From NCBI GenBank assembly GCA_023443625.1, contig JAEZTQ010000088.1:1-64000 (forward strand): a stretch of 64,000 nt of DNA, read 5' to 3'. This stretch comes from Bacillota bacterium (GTDB taxonomy: Bacteria > Bacillota_A > Clostridia > Lachnospirales > Lachnospiraceae). Both the position numbers and the translations under genes were made by a program. Positions within the stretch are counted from its first letter, which is position 1. The number at the start of each line of letters is the position of its first letter. Shown here piece after piece: positions 34,304 to 42,452 of this stretch. Under the pieces are notes generated by a model. That model searched no databases. It was not told the origin of the DNA and saw only the letters and a list, made by a program, of their open reading frames with translations.

Positions 34304-34888
34304 TTATTTCCCTTTCTTGTAAAGACCATGTTTATTGCAATAAAAGTATATTTCTCCGCCATACATTTTAGCAAAACGTACTTCTGCAGCTTGTTCAGGG
34401 TAAAGTTTTATAAAAAGTACTCTATCACATGAAACATAAGCTACAAATGAAATGTAATGTTGTTTAGTCATTTCGTGCTGTATCGTGAAATAGAAATCGT
34501 TCTCCACCTCATTAACACATATCTCATGAGGGATTTCCTCACTCTGTGCTTCTAAAGGACTAAGTTTTCTACCACAATATGAAACTTCCGATTTACCTGT
34601 ACAGTATAAAGGGTTTCCGCAAGTTGGACATACATAAAACTTTATCTTTTTCATATTTCCTCCATCGACATCATTAGGCTCTAAATCGCCTATTAAGATT
34701 TTTTCAATATTAACTCCCAAAATATTTGAAAGCTCATGTAAAAGAGAAACATCAGGACAGCCAATACCACGTTCCCATTTAGAAATTGTTCTATCACTTA
34801 TGTTCATTACATCAGCTAATTCCTTTTGAGTCATTCCTTTTTCTTTCCTTAAATTCAGGATTAACTTTCCTACTTTATAACAATCCAT
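34304..34888 (-). CDS. XRE-family HTH protein with zinc-ribbon-like C-terminus
   Basis: A 194-residue protein. Residues 4-58 are a Cro/CI-type HTH (ILNLRKEKGMTQKELADVMN, ISDRTISKWERGIGCPDVSL). After a linker, KFYVCPTCGNPLYCTGKSEV holds a C-x2-C pair, with another Cys in SYCGRKL, a zinc-ribbon-like module found in MerR/XRE proteins of Clostridia; the rest is beta-rich. GGAGG 8 bp upstream selects ATG 34888 rather than 35002. Target unknown. Confidence 0.85.
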   Translation of the reverse strand: MDCYKVGKLILNLRKEKGMTQKELADVMNISDRTISKWERGIGCPDVSLLHELSNILGVNIEKILIGDLEPNDVDGGNMKKIKFYVCPTCGNPLYCTGKSEVSYCGRKLSPLEAQSEEIPHEICVNEVENDFYFTIQHEMTKQHYISFVAYVSCDRVLFIKLYPEQAAEVRFAKMYGGEIYFYCNKHGLYKKGK

Positions 34889-35083
34889 ACTTGTTACCTC
34901 CGTATTTAATGTACCCGCTATTGGATTTACTTTCAACAAACGCTCCGTAGAGTTCAAATTATATTTTCTATAACTACTATGGTTTTTATCTAATAGTATC
35001 ATTTCATAGGAGCTATTTCAATCATGTACAGCCTTGCATCCAATTGGGAGTTCAATCTTATTGGATGTGAATTATCAGTATGA

Positions 35084-35269
35084 ACAGATGCGGCAGTCAC
35101 TTATGAAACACTTGTTGTAGACGGAGAGGATTTTGAGCAAATTAGAGAAGCTTTTGAAGCAAGGGCAAGTGTTAATAAAGTAATCATTGGCGATGCCGTA
35201 ATCACCTGCATGAGTCAAAGAGACATAGTGGATTCTGCAGTTCAATGGATTGAAAATAAGAGACAATAA
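35084..35269 (+). pseudogene. Unidentified C-terminal gene fragment
   Basis: A 61-codon open stretch without start or ribosome binding site reads VTYETLVVDGEDFEQIREAF and SVNKVIIGDAVITCMSQRDI, ending in IENKRQ and TAA. It looks like the tail of a cytosolic enzyme or regulator, but I do not recognise the family. The 400 bp between 35003 and 35407 hold nothing else. Confidence 0.4.
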
Positions 35270-35407
35270 AAATGTTATGAGAAATATAAATAAACCCTTT
35301 ATATTTTCATAGATAAGTGAGTAGAAGAATGCCCTCAAGTAAAAACTATAGGTGGCTTCATAAATGGAAGGCAATCATAACTATAAAAAATAGAAGGGAA
35401 TTTTTTA

Positions 35408-36574
35408 ATGTCAGACATATTAGATAAGGCTAAATCGATTGAAGAATATATTGTAAACTTTCGAAGAGAATTACACGAAAATCCAGAGCTTAGCGGACAA
35501 GAATTTCAAACCCAAGAAAAGATTATGAAGGAATTAGATATATTACAAATACCCTATAAGAAAGTCGGAAACACCTCTTTAGTGGCTACATTAAAGGGTG
35601 GAAAAGATGGAAAAACTGTAGCTTTAAGAGGAGATATAGATGCGCTCCCAATACAAGAAGAATCAGGAGTGAATTTTGCATCTAAAAATCCAGGGGTGAT
35701 GCATGGATGTGGACACGATGCGCATACTGCTATGCTTCTTGGTGCAGCAAAAATCTTATCTGAAAGGAAGGATGAAATTAATGGTGAAGTTAGATTTTTC
35801 TTTCAGGAAGGGGAAGAAACATTTTCTGGTGCCAAAAAAATAATAGAAGCAGGTGGAATGGATGGAGTTGAAGCTTGTTTTGGTATGCATGGATTACCAG
35901 CACTGGAAGTAGGAAATGTAAATATCGTTCCAGGATATAGGTTATCAGGTTGTGATACAATTTATGTTAAATTTGAAGGAGTATCAGGACATGGTTCAGC
36001 TCCACAACTTGCAAAGGACACAATTCATCCTGCATGTATTTTTGTTACAGACATTCAGGGAATTATAACTAAGAATGTTGATCCACAGGAACCAGTCGTA
36101 CTCTCTGTAGGAAAATTTATTGGAGGTACCAAGGCAAATATAATTTCTAAATATACGGACATTGAAATTTCAATGAGATATTTTGATACAAAGGTTAGGG
36201 AAACCGTTCATGAAGCAATTAAAAGACATGCAAAGGCCATTGCAGATGCCTATGAAATTAAAGTTGATATAAAAATAGAAGAAAGTACTCCTAGTCTTTA
36301 CAATGATGAAGATTTAGCAGCTCTGGCTGATAAGTCTGCGACCAAAGTCTTTGGAGAAGGACATAATTTACCCATGACAAAGCAAATGGCATCAGAGGAT
36401 ATGCCTTACTATTTTCAAAAGGCAAAAGGAGTTTATGCATTTATAGGATATAGAAATGAGACGAAAGGATGTACCTTTCCTCCCCATCATGAGAAATTTA
36501 AGATAGATGAAGACTATATGAAATATGGCACTGCATTGCATGTACAATTTGCTCTTGATTTTTTAAATAAATAA
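35408..36574 (+). CDS. M20 family amidohydrolase (N-acyl amino acid hydrolase)
   Basis: A 388-residue cytosolic metallopeptidase-fold hydrolase. Metal-binding and catalytic segments are visible: VMHGCGHDAHTAMLLGAAK (residues 98-116), FFQEGEETFSGAKKIIEAGG, and ACFGMHGLPALEVG; residues 180-295 form the dimerisation lid (GVSGHGSAPQLAKDTIHP). It hydrolyses amide bonds of acylated amino acids or indole conjugates (IAA-amino acid hydrolase, hippurate hydrolase). Monocistronic. Confidence 0.9.
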   Translation: MSDILDKAKSIEEYIVNFRRELHENPELSGQEFQTQEKIMKELDILQIPYKKVGNTSLVATLKGGKDGKTVALRGDIDALPIQEESGVNFASKNPGVMHGCGHDAHTAMLLGAAKILSERKDEINGEVRFFFQEGEETFSGAKKIIEAGGMDGVEACFGMHGLPALEVGNVNIVPGYRLSGCDTIYVKFEGVSGHGSAPQLAKDTIHPACIFVTDIQGIITKNVDPQEPVVLSVGKFIGGTKANIISKYTDIEISMRYFDTKVRETVHEAIKRHAKAIADAYEIKVDIKIEESTPSLYNDEDLAALADKSATKVFGEGHNLPMTKQMASEDMPYYFQKAKGVYAFIGYRNETKGCTFPPHHEKFKIDEDYMKYGTALHVQFALDFLNK

Positions 36575-36738
36575 GATGGGAGACATATGCAGAATTGTAT
36601 AAACAACATTTTTAATCAACGATTGCTGTTATATGTTTTATATTATAAAATTCATTGGTAAGCAAATACTAATACCAATGCTAAATACTACTTTCATTCA
36701 TCAATTTGGTATTATTTATAAAAAAGGAGGATATTCCA

Positions 36739-37455
36739 ATGATTAAAATAGAATTTTTTCATGATGTTATTTGCAGTTTTTGTTTCCCGATGTCCGCAAG
36801 AATGCGTCGGATAGCGAAGAATTATAATAATATTGAGATCATTCATCGCTCATTTGCTTTAGGATGGGAGGTTGAAGATTTTATACGTAGCTTTGGTTCT
36901 CGAGAAGCTGTTAAACCAGAAGTCTTAGGTCATTGGGCTCATGCAAATAAAAATGATGATGAACATCGTTTCAATATTGAAGGAATGCGCCAAACAGATT
37001 TCAACTTTCCCATATCAAAGCCAGGATTGAAAGCTGCAAAAGCAGCTGGTCTTATCGGAGGAGATAGTATGTATTGGGATGTGTTCGACAGCATACAAAA
37101 CAAATTATTTGTTGAAAATAAGAATATTGAAGATGTCGCCGTATTAGAAGAAGCAGTGAAGGCAACGAGCATCCCTTATGGGGATTGGAAAGTACAGTTT
37201 GAGAAGGATGAAACAGAAAAAGCCGTATTAGCGGACTTACAGCTTGTACAAGCCTATGGTGTTAATAGTGCACCAACCCTAGTCATTAATCAAAAGTATG
37301 CTCTTACTGGTGCCAGGTCACAAGAGGAAATCGAAAAACTGTTGGCAAGAGTCTCAAAAGAAGAAGGAATTCCATTAAATAAATTACAAACACTTCAAAT
37401 GGATGACACAGGCGCTTCATGTTCTATTATCGATGGTAAATGGAAATGTGACTGA
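36739..37455 (+). CDS. DsbA family oxidoreductase (FrnE-like)
   Basis: A 238-residue thioredoxin-fold protein with helical insertion. The active-site C-x2-C is FFHDVICSFCFPMSARM near residue 12; the cis-Pro region is YGVNSAPTLVINQKYALTG near 180. No signal peptide, so cytosolic like FrnE. The C-terminal extension has a pair of Cys (CSIIDGKWKC). AAGGAGG fixes ATG 36739; the earlier ATG 36706 is not supported. Roles in disulfide or polyketide chemistry are known for relatives. Confidence 0.88.
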   Translation: MIKIEFFHDVICSFCFPMSARMRRIAKNYNNIEIIHRSFALGWEVEDFIRSFGSREAVKPEVLGHWAHANKNDDEHRFNIEGMRQTDFNFPISKPGLKAAKAAGLIGGDSMYWDVFDSIQNKLFVENKNIEDVAVLEEAVKATSIPYGDWKVQFEKDETEKAVLADLQLVQAYGVNSAPTLVINQKYALTGARSQEEIEKLLARVSKEEGIPLNKLQTLQMDDTGASCSIIDGKWKCD

Positions 37456-37492
37456 ATAAAATGTCGCAATATGTCACAAAATGTAAATAAAT

Positions 37493-37542
37493 GAATATAT
37501 TAGTATTGCATAATATTATTTTATATTAATGCAAATATATTC
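37493..37542 (+). promoter_or_regulatory. Leader hairpin upstream of the RS-repeat gene
   Basis: GAATATATT (37493) pairs with AATATATTC (to 37542), and inside it TTGCAT with ATGCAA. The stem ends 10 bp before the ribosome binding site of the RS-repeat gene. It may end the previous transcript or control translation. Confidence 0.5.
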
Positions 37543-37559
37543 ATAAAAGAGGTGTTTGT

Positions 37560-37757
37560 ATGAGTTTTAACAGAGATGAATCTTTTAGAGGGCATAGCTT
37601 CTATACATCAGGAGGCCATTCAAGGAGCGATCGTAGCAGATCGGATGACAGATCAAGGAGCAGGTCTAACAGTAGGTTCGGCAGTAGATCACGGAGTAGA
37701 TCTAGAAGTAGATCTCGCAGTAGATCAAATAGTAGGCATTTTAGAAGATCGTTTTAA
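37560..37757 (+). CDS. Small arginine-serine (RS) repeat protein
   Basis: A 65-residue protein with an aromatic N-terminus (MSFNRDESFRGHSFYTSGGH) and a C-terminal RS domain from about residue 20 to 58 (SRSRSRSRSRSRSRS core). Ser codons (AGT, AGC, TCT, TCA, TCG) and Arg codons (AGA, AGG, CGT, CGG, CGC) are mixed, so the repeat is kept at protein rather than DNA level. GAGGTG upstream of ATG is a fair ribosome binding site. A protein kinase gene starts 46 bp downstream. The pair resembles SR protein/SRPK in eukaryotes and CotG/CotH in spores. Probably the kinase substrate; function unknown. Confidence 0.75.
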   Translation: MSFNRDESFRGHSFYTSGGHSRSDRSRSDDRSRSRSNSRFGSRSRSRSRSRSRSRSNSRHFRRSF

Positions 37758-37803
37758 TTATGTGCTGCTTATGGGTCTTCATCTGAAAAATAAGATTGGT
37801 AAT

Positions 37804-38520
37804 ATGGATAAATATTACCAAGAGGGGGATAAAATAGGTATTTATACCATTCAAGAATTATTGGGCGAGGGACGATATGGAATAGTATATCTAGCTGTTG
37901 ATGAGGATAAAAACAGATTTGTTGTTAAACAACTGAAGAAAGAAATGATAAAAAAAAGTGAAAATAAACTTTTTTACGAAGAATTAACTTTAAAGAAGTT
38001 GCACCATCCTTATTTCCCTAAATTTATTTCAAGATTTAAAGATAAGGGCAGAGAAGGCTATATACTTGAGTATATAGAAGGGGTAGTATTTGAGGATATC
38101 GTACGTAAGGAAGGATATCAATTCAACCGTGAAGAGATTTACGAGATTTGCGGTCAACTGCTTGATTTGGTGGAGATATTGCATAGATACAATATCGTTC
38201 ATGGAGATATTAGGCTGCCCAATATCATAAGAAAAAACAATAAAGAGCTTTCACTGATTGATTTTGGTCTTGCAAGAATAATGGATAATGATTACTACAC
38301 TAAGGAGTTAGATTACTGGTGTATAGGTGATTTTTTAATTCACCTATATTACACAACCTATCAAAAAGTAAGTAGAATTGATAAACCATGGTTTAAAGAG
38401 CTTGATTTGAATCCTGAAGAAAAAGTTTTCTTAAAAAGACTTATGGGTATTGAAGAAACTTTTGAAAATAATCATGAAATCAGGCAACAGTTGAATATAA
38501 TTAAGAATAGTAATTTATAG
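37804..38520 (+). CDS. Small Hanks-type Ser/Thr protein kinase
   Basis: A 238-residue soluble protein kinase. Motifs: Gly loop LLGEGRYGIVYLA (about residues 16-28), ATP Lys in FVVKQL, catalytic loop VHGDIRLPNII (Arg of HRD replaced by Gly), Mg-binding LIDFGLAR. No membrane anchor or sensor domain; the C-lobe is short. ATG 37804 gives a start just before the first kinase strand; ATG 37771 is possible. The frame is open back through the RS gene, but that translation is only a shadow. Placement right after the RS-repeat gene suggests phosphorylation of its serines. Confidence 0.85.
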   Translation: MDKYYQEGDKIGIYTIQELLGEGRYGIVYLAVDEDKNRFVVKQLKKEMIKKSENKLFYEELTLKKLHHPYFPKFISRFKDKGREGYILEYIEGVVFEDIVRKEGYQFNREEIYEICGQLLDLVEILHRYNIVHGDIRLPNIIRKNNKELSLIDFGLARIMDNDYYTKELDYWCIGDFLIHLYYTTYQKVSRIDKPWFKELDLNPEEKVFLKRLMGIEETFENNHEIRQQLNIIKNSNL

Positions 38521-38524
38521 AGAA

Positions 38525-38564
38525 ACCATGTGATTTAATATTGCAAGATATTAAATCACATGGT
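38525..38564 (+). terminator. Terminator after the kinase gene
   Basis: Perfect 17-bp arms (38525-38541 and 38548-38564) with a 6-nt loop, starting 5 bp after the kinase stop. Followed by ATCTATTTATAT. Confidence 0.7.
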
Positions 38565-38626
38565 ATCTATTTATATACCTTACTGTGTTTTGGATCAATT
38601 AATGCTTATTGGGAAGAGTGATATTA

Positions 38627-39190
38627 ATGAAATGTTTAGGGGAGATAATAAGACTTTATCCGGATAGTTTTCGAGCAAACATATTTACAACAGAGCCCTT
38701 TCGAATGATTGGACTAATTGATGTAGTAATTCGTTATTATTATGGGATGGAAAGAGTAATTCTGGCCTTCTATAGATCCTCTGGCACCAACAGTGGTAAA
38801 GCTCAGGGAATGTGGTATCCCATCGTTGGAATTAAGATACATACAGGTGAATTTACGGAATTTACAAAATATATAAATTGTGTACTTACGGAATCTACGA
38901 AGGACGGACATGCAGATAAGGGATGGTTGGTAAAATCACTATTCTTCAGTGGTAATAAGGAAGGAGTAGAATTAAGAGGCTTTTCCAATGGAGTTCATAG
39001 GGAAAGCTTATATGAAATAGGAATGAAACTCAACTATCTCTATGAAAATAACATGTATTATCTTATAGAGGAGATGGATGGAAAATTCATCAATTCAATG
39101 GTTACATTAAATAGTAAGCTCTATAATAATATACGTACCCAAAGAGAGAATTACGAACGATTCATACATGATGTTTATAGAGGATGCTAA
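38627..39190 (+). CDS. Hypothetical protein
   Basis: A 187-residue protein without signal peptide or membrane helix. It has a mixed alpha/beta look with several Gly-rich turns (YRSSGTNSGKAQGMWYPIVG) and a helical C-terminus (LNSKLYNNIRTQRENYERFI). I do not recognise the family. GGAAGAG upstream supports ATG 38627 over TTG 38609. It follows the kinase terminator and precedes the PLP enzyme; a link to the RS/kinase pair is only positional. Confidence 0.6.
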   Translation: MKCLGEIIRLYPDSFRANIFTTEPFRMIGLIDVVIRYYYGMERVILAFYRSSGTNSGKAQGMWYPIVGIKIHTGEFTEFTKYINCVLTESTKDGHADKGWLVKSLFFSGNKEGVELRGFSNGVHRESLYEIGMKLNYLYENNMYYLIEEMDGKFINSMVTLNSKLYNNIRTQRENYERFIHDVYRGC

Positions 39191-39302
39191 GGTCTGTTTA
39201 TTTGTATTTAAAATTATATGTTACACCTTAGTATAAATAGAAGGTGAACCTTCCTTTGTAGAATGCATACATTATATTGTATCTTACAAAGGGGGATAAA
39301 AT

Positions 39303-40697
39303 ATGAGAGGTGAGCCCTCAAACAATGACCTGCAAAAGCTAATTATAGGTGCTGATCAAAAAGTTCCCTTGTCAAATGGCAAGTATGTAGATTCCATCTA
39401 TTTTGACAATGCTGCAACTACTCCAGTATTATATTCCGTGCTTAAGGAGATAAACCATTTTGCACCATGGTATTCCTCCGTACACAGAGGAGGAGGTTAT
39501 AAATCAAAGGTATCATCGGATATATATGAACAAGGAAGAGCTGTTGTCCAAAGCTTTGTTAAATGCGATAAAGAAAGAGATATCGTTATATTTACCAAAA
39601 ATACGACGGAATCTATTAATGTGCTTTCATTCGTCTTAAGTCAGCAAAAAGGCCAGCAGAAAGTGGTTCTTTCAACATGGATGGAACATGCTGCCAATGA
39701 CCTGCCCTGGAGAAACAAGTTCAAGGTTGATTATGTAGACCTTGATAGGTCTGGCAGATTGTCCATTGAGGATCTGGAGGATAAGCTTATAAGATACCGA
39801 GGCAGCGTAAAATTAGTGAGTGTTACAGGTGCTTCCAATGTAACCGGATATATGAACCCAATACACAAAATAGCAGTTCTTGCTCATAAATACGGTGCAA
39901 AGATTCTGGTGGATGGTGCGCAGCTAGTTCCCCATACTTCTGTTGATATGAAGCCTTTTGACATGGAGGAACATATTGATTATCTCGTTTTTTCCGCCCA
40001 TAAGATGTATGCCCCCTTCGGTACTGGTGTCCTTATTGGGCCTAAAAATGATTTCATAGAGGGCAATCCACTTATTCAAGGAGGAGGTGCCATAAATATT
40101 GTGACACACAAGCATATAGAGTGGGATGAACCTGCGGGTAAGGACGAAGCGGGGACACCCAATGCCATGGGTGTGGTTGCTTTGACAGCAGCGATAAAAA
40201 CCCTTAGTGCAGTGGGCATGGATAATATCTATAAACGAGAAAAAGCTTTATATGATTATACAATAAGTTCTATGGCAAAAATACCTGATATCAAATTTTA
40301 CAGCGATCCCTCCAGAGAAGATACAATAAGCGTTATACCTTTTAATCTTCAGGGGGTGCCTCATCATCTTATACCCTCCATCCTTTCTGATGAAGGAGGA
40401 ATCTCCGTCAGAAACGGATTTTTCTGTACACATCCATATTGTGAAAGGTTGCTGGGTCTTAGCGAGGAAGATATGAAACAATATTTTGAGGATGATAGGG
40501 TGGAATTTCCCGGTATGGTAAGGGTTAGCTTTGGTTTTTATAACAGCTATAGAGAAGTAGACAAATTCTTAAGTATTCTTCGCATGGTTGCTGAGAATAA
40601 AGAATTCTACATCAATAAATACGCCAACAATCTCTCTTCGCAAATGACTAGAAATGAAGCCCATCTGTGCTCTGATTTCAACAATCGAGGATGCTAA
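39303..40697 (+). CDS. Aminotransferase class V, cysteine desulfurase-like
   Basis: A 464-residue PLP enzyme of the SufS/CsdA-like group. YFDNAATTPVLYSVLKEI at the N-terminus, TKNTTESINVLSFVL, WMEHAANDLPWR (His stacking on PLP), DGAQLVPHTSVDM and the PLP lysine in VFSAHKMYAPFGTG are all present. A late Cys (FFCTHPYC) lies near the place of the persulfide Cys of desulfurases. No scaffold (SufU/IscU) gene is adjacent, so the substrate may be other than cysteine. Ends at a strong terminator. Confidence 0.85.
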   Translation: MRGEPSNNDLQKLIIGADQKVPLSNGKYVDSIYFDNAATTPVLYSVLKEINHFAPWYSSVHRGGGYKSKVSSDIYEQGRAVVQSFVKCDKERDIVIFTKNTTESINVLSFVLSQQKGQQKVVLSTWMEHAANDLPWRNKFKVDYVDLDRSGRLSIEDLEDKLIRYRGSVKLVSVTGASNVTGYMNPIHKIAVLAHKYGAKILVDGAQLVPHTSVDMKPFDMEEHIDYLVFSAHKMYAPFGTGVLIGPKNDFIEGNPLIQGGGAINIVTHKHIEWDEPAGKDEAGTPNAMGVVALTAAIKTLSAVGMDNIYKREKALYDYTISSMAKIPDIKFYSDPSREDTISVIPFNLQGVPHHLIPSILSDEGGISVRNGFFCTHPYCERLLGLSEEDMKQYFEDDRVEFPGMVRVSFGFYNSYREVDKFLSILRMVAENKEFYINKYANNLSSQMTRNEAHLCSDFNNRGC

Positions 40698-40730
40698 TCA
40701 CACTCACTACGCTTGGCGCACTTATATAAT

Positions 40731-40765
40731 AAAAGCAGCAAAGGAACGGTTCCTTTGCTGCTTTT
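40731..40765 (+). terminator. Strong intrinsic terminator
   Basis: AAAAGCAGCAAAGGAAC (40731-40747) and its complement (40749-40765) form a long GC-rich stem ending in TTTT. Ends the PLP-enzyme transcript. Confidence 0.85.
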
Positions 40766-40915
40766 GCATATGGGAGAAGAAATATTAGTAATCTGTAATG
40801 TGGGGTAATTGTCAATATGTAATATATTGACAATCGTGGAATTATATGGTATTATTTGTGTAATGAATAACTATTACGGATTGCTTGCTGAGCGATTGTA
40901 GTGGTAGCGGAATTT

Positions 40916-41026
40916 ATGGGTTCGAATCCCATCCTCGGCTTTCATGCCGAGGTAGCAGAGGGGTTTCTGCACTCTTTAATTAGAGAGAAATTCCAGCTCA
41001 ACTCCCGGTTGGTAGAAACCGGGAGT
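40916..41026 (+). ncRNA. Run of five hairpins with a tRNA T-arm mimic; candidate structured RNA
   Basis: Within 111 bp there are five consecutive stem-loops: ATGGG-TTCGAAT-CCCAT (40916-40932, identical in form to a tRNA T-arm), CCTCGGC-TTTCAT-GCCGAGG (40933-40952), GCAGA-GGGGTT-TCTGC (40955-40970), CTCT-TTAATT-AGAG (40972-40985) and a 10-bp stem ACTCCCGGTT/AACCGGGAGT (41001-41026) that ends 18 bp before the next gene. No complete tRNA can be folded: the 5' acceptor AGCCGAGG is absent upstream. It is either a regulatory or partner RNA of the 464-residue protein, or a tRNA 3' end left as an attachment site. Confidence 0.6.
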
Positions 41027-41043
41027 ATTATAAGAGGTATATT

Positions 41044-42438
41044 ATGTTTATAATAATACAAATTCCTTTTGTTGATTTACGAGTAATACAAAAAGCAGAT
41101 GCTAGACAGTGTTTTTTTCCCCATAAATTTATGAATCGTACTGGGAAGAAAGTATATTTCAGGCATTTTGGCTCAAAACATTTTAGACAGCACGCTGATG
41201 GGTTGCCGCAGTCAGAGTGTTGTTATTTTGATGCAAGAAGGATGATTAAGCTTAATAATATAGACCTGTCTTCCAGGTTGGTTTTTGCAAGATTGTTTGC
41301 TGAAGACTTCTTTTTGCATTTTGATATAGGTATTAGAATATCCAATCATATAGATCAAAAAGATTTAATGGACATAATAAAGAAAATAGTAACGGATAAT
41401 ATATTTATCATACCAAATTTGAATAAAAAGGAAAGTGGTAAGGAAAAGACCATTTGTTCCTTGAATTCCATACAAAAATATATCGAGTCTCTCTATATGT
41501 ATGCAACCTCTTACATATCTAATAACATTAATGACTATAGGATGTTAAAAAAAGATGCTATTAATCTTTCTTTCGGGAATCCATCAATATTTTGTCAATA
41601 TAAATGTAGCGATGGTATAATGCAGGATTTCAGTAATAAGATCATCAATTTAGACAATTGTCTAGATGTATATAAAACTACAATGAATAATTATCTTTAT
41701 TTAGTACATGTTTGGATAGCTGGCAAGAAGAAGGATACAGGAGAAACAAAGGATGTTCTGAGGCGCCTGAGAATTTGCTTGTTAAAGCTTCATAATTATA
41801 GAGAAGGATTAATGTGCCTCTTTCAATTTCTCGATAATAGAAATCCGAGGGAAGATGATAAATATAGTGATATTTTATGTATTAAATTTAAATATTTATT
41901 GCAATTATTAAAAAGGACAACACATTATGGAATGCAAGGAAAGCATATTATGGACTTGGCATTACAGACAGAAAAGGACATATATTATGAAAATTGGGAA
42001 GACCATATTGAGAGGCTTGAATATTATTATAACTATTTTGATGAAATAGAAAAAAGGAGAGAAAAAATTATGAATGTTAACTTCAATGGTGAAGTATCCT
42101 TTAATAATAGTACCTTTAACAATATTGATGGTGGTGGTAATACTTTAAATCAAAGCAATGTGATGGTTTCATCGGATATAAATGAATTGCTTATTGAATT
42201 TGATAAGGAATTTGATAGATTGCTCATTGAACTAACTCTATCAAATCCGGATGTTGATAAATTAAAGGATTATAAGAGGGAATTTAAAGAAGAAGTAACT
42301 AGCAGTAAAAGGGATAGGATAAAACTATCTGACATTATGAGAAATATAAAAAATGCTTTCACTGGCTTCATTACAAATGCTGATAAACTCTCCCTCTTAT
42401 TTGATCTGGGGAATAAAATAATAGAAAAGCTTAAATAA
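41044..42438 (+). CDS. Large hypothetical protein with helical C-terminal domain
   Basis: A 464-residue protein without signal peptide or membrane helix. Three parts: residues 1-115, a mixed alpha/beta N-terminal domain (IIIQIPFVDLRVIQKADARQ; RHFGSKHFRQHADGLPQSEC); 120-345, largely helical with many Tyr and Lys; a linker rich in Asn and Gly (NFNGEVSFNNSTFNNIDGGG, about 343-362) typical of hinge strands before effector or adaptor domains; and a C-terminal helical bundle (364-464). AGAGG supports the ATG. It lies alone behind the hairpin cluster. Architecture suggests a defence or signalling protein, but I cannot name a family. Confidence 0.6.
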   Translation: MFIIIQIPFVDLRVIQKADARQCFFPHKFMNRTGKKVYFRHFGSKHFRQHADGLPQSECCYFDARRMIKLNNIDLSSRLVFARLFAEDFFLHFDIGIRISNHIDQKDLMDIIKKIVTDNIFIIPNLNKKESGKEKTICSLNSIQKYIESLYMYATSYISNNINDYRMLKKDAINLSFGNPSIFCQYKCSDGIMQDFSNKIINLDNCLDVYKTTMNNYLYLVHVWIAGKKKDTGETKDVLRRLRICLLKLHNYREGLMCLFQFLDNRNPREDDKYSDILCIKFKYLLQLLKRTTHYGMQGKHIMDLALQTEKDIYYENWEDHIERLEYYYNYFDEIEKRREKIMNVNFNGEVSFNNSTFNNIDGGGNTLNQSNVMVSSDINELLIEFDKEFDRLLIELTLSNPDVDKLKDYKREFKEEVTSSKRDRIKLSDIMRNIKNAFTGFITNADKLSLLFDLGNKIIEKLK

Positions 42439-42452
42439 TATCCGTATCCATT

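Noticed and set aside
37576..37770. Second open frame through the RS-repeat region, continuous with the kinase
   Set aside because: It reads as repetitive Val-Asp-Leu-Ala phrases that are a frame shadow of the RS codons, has no ribosome binding site, and lacks kinase homology; the RS frame has the better start signal and protein-level codon mixing.
40880..40940. Complete tRNA gene
   Set aside because: A T-arm and an apparent 3' acceptor half are present, but no matching 5' acceptor, D-arm or anticodon arm can be placed upstream.
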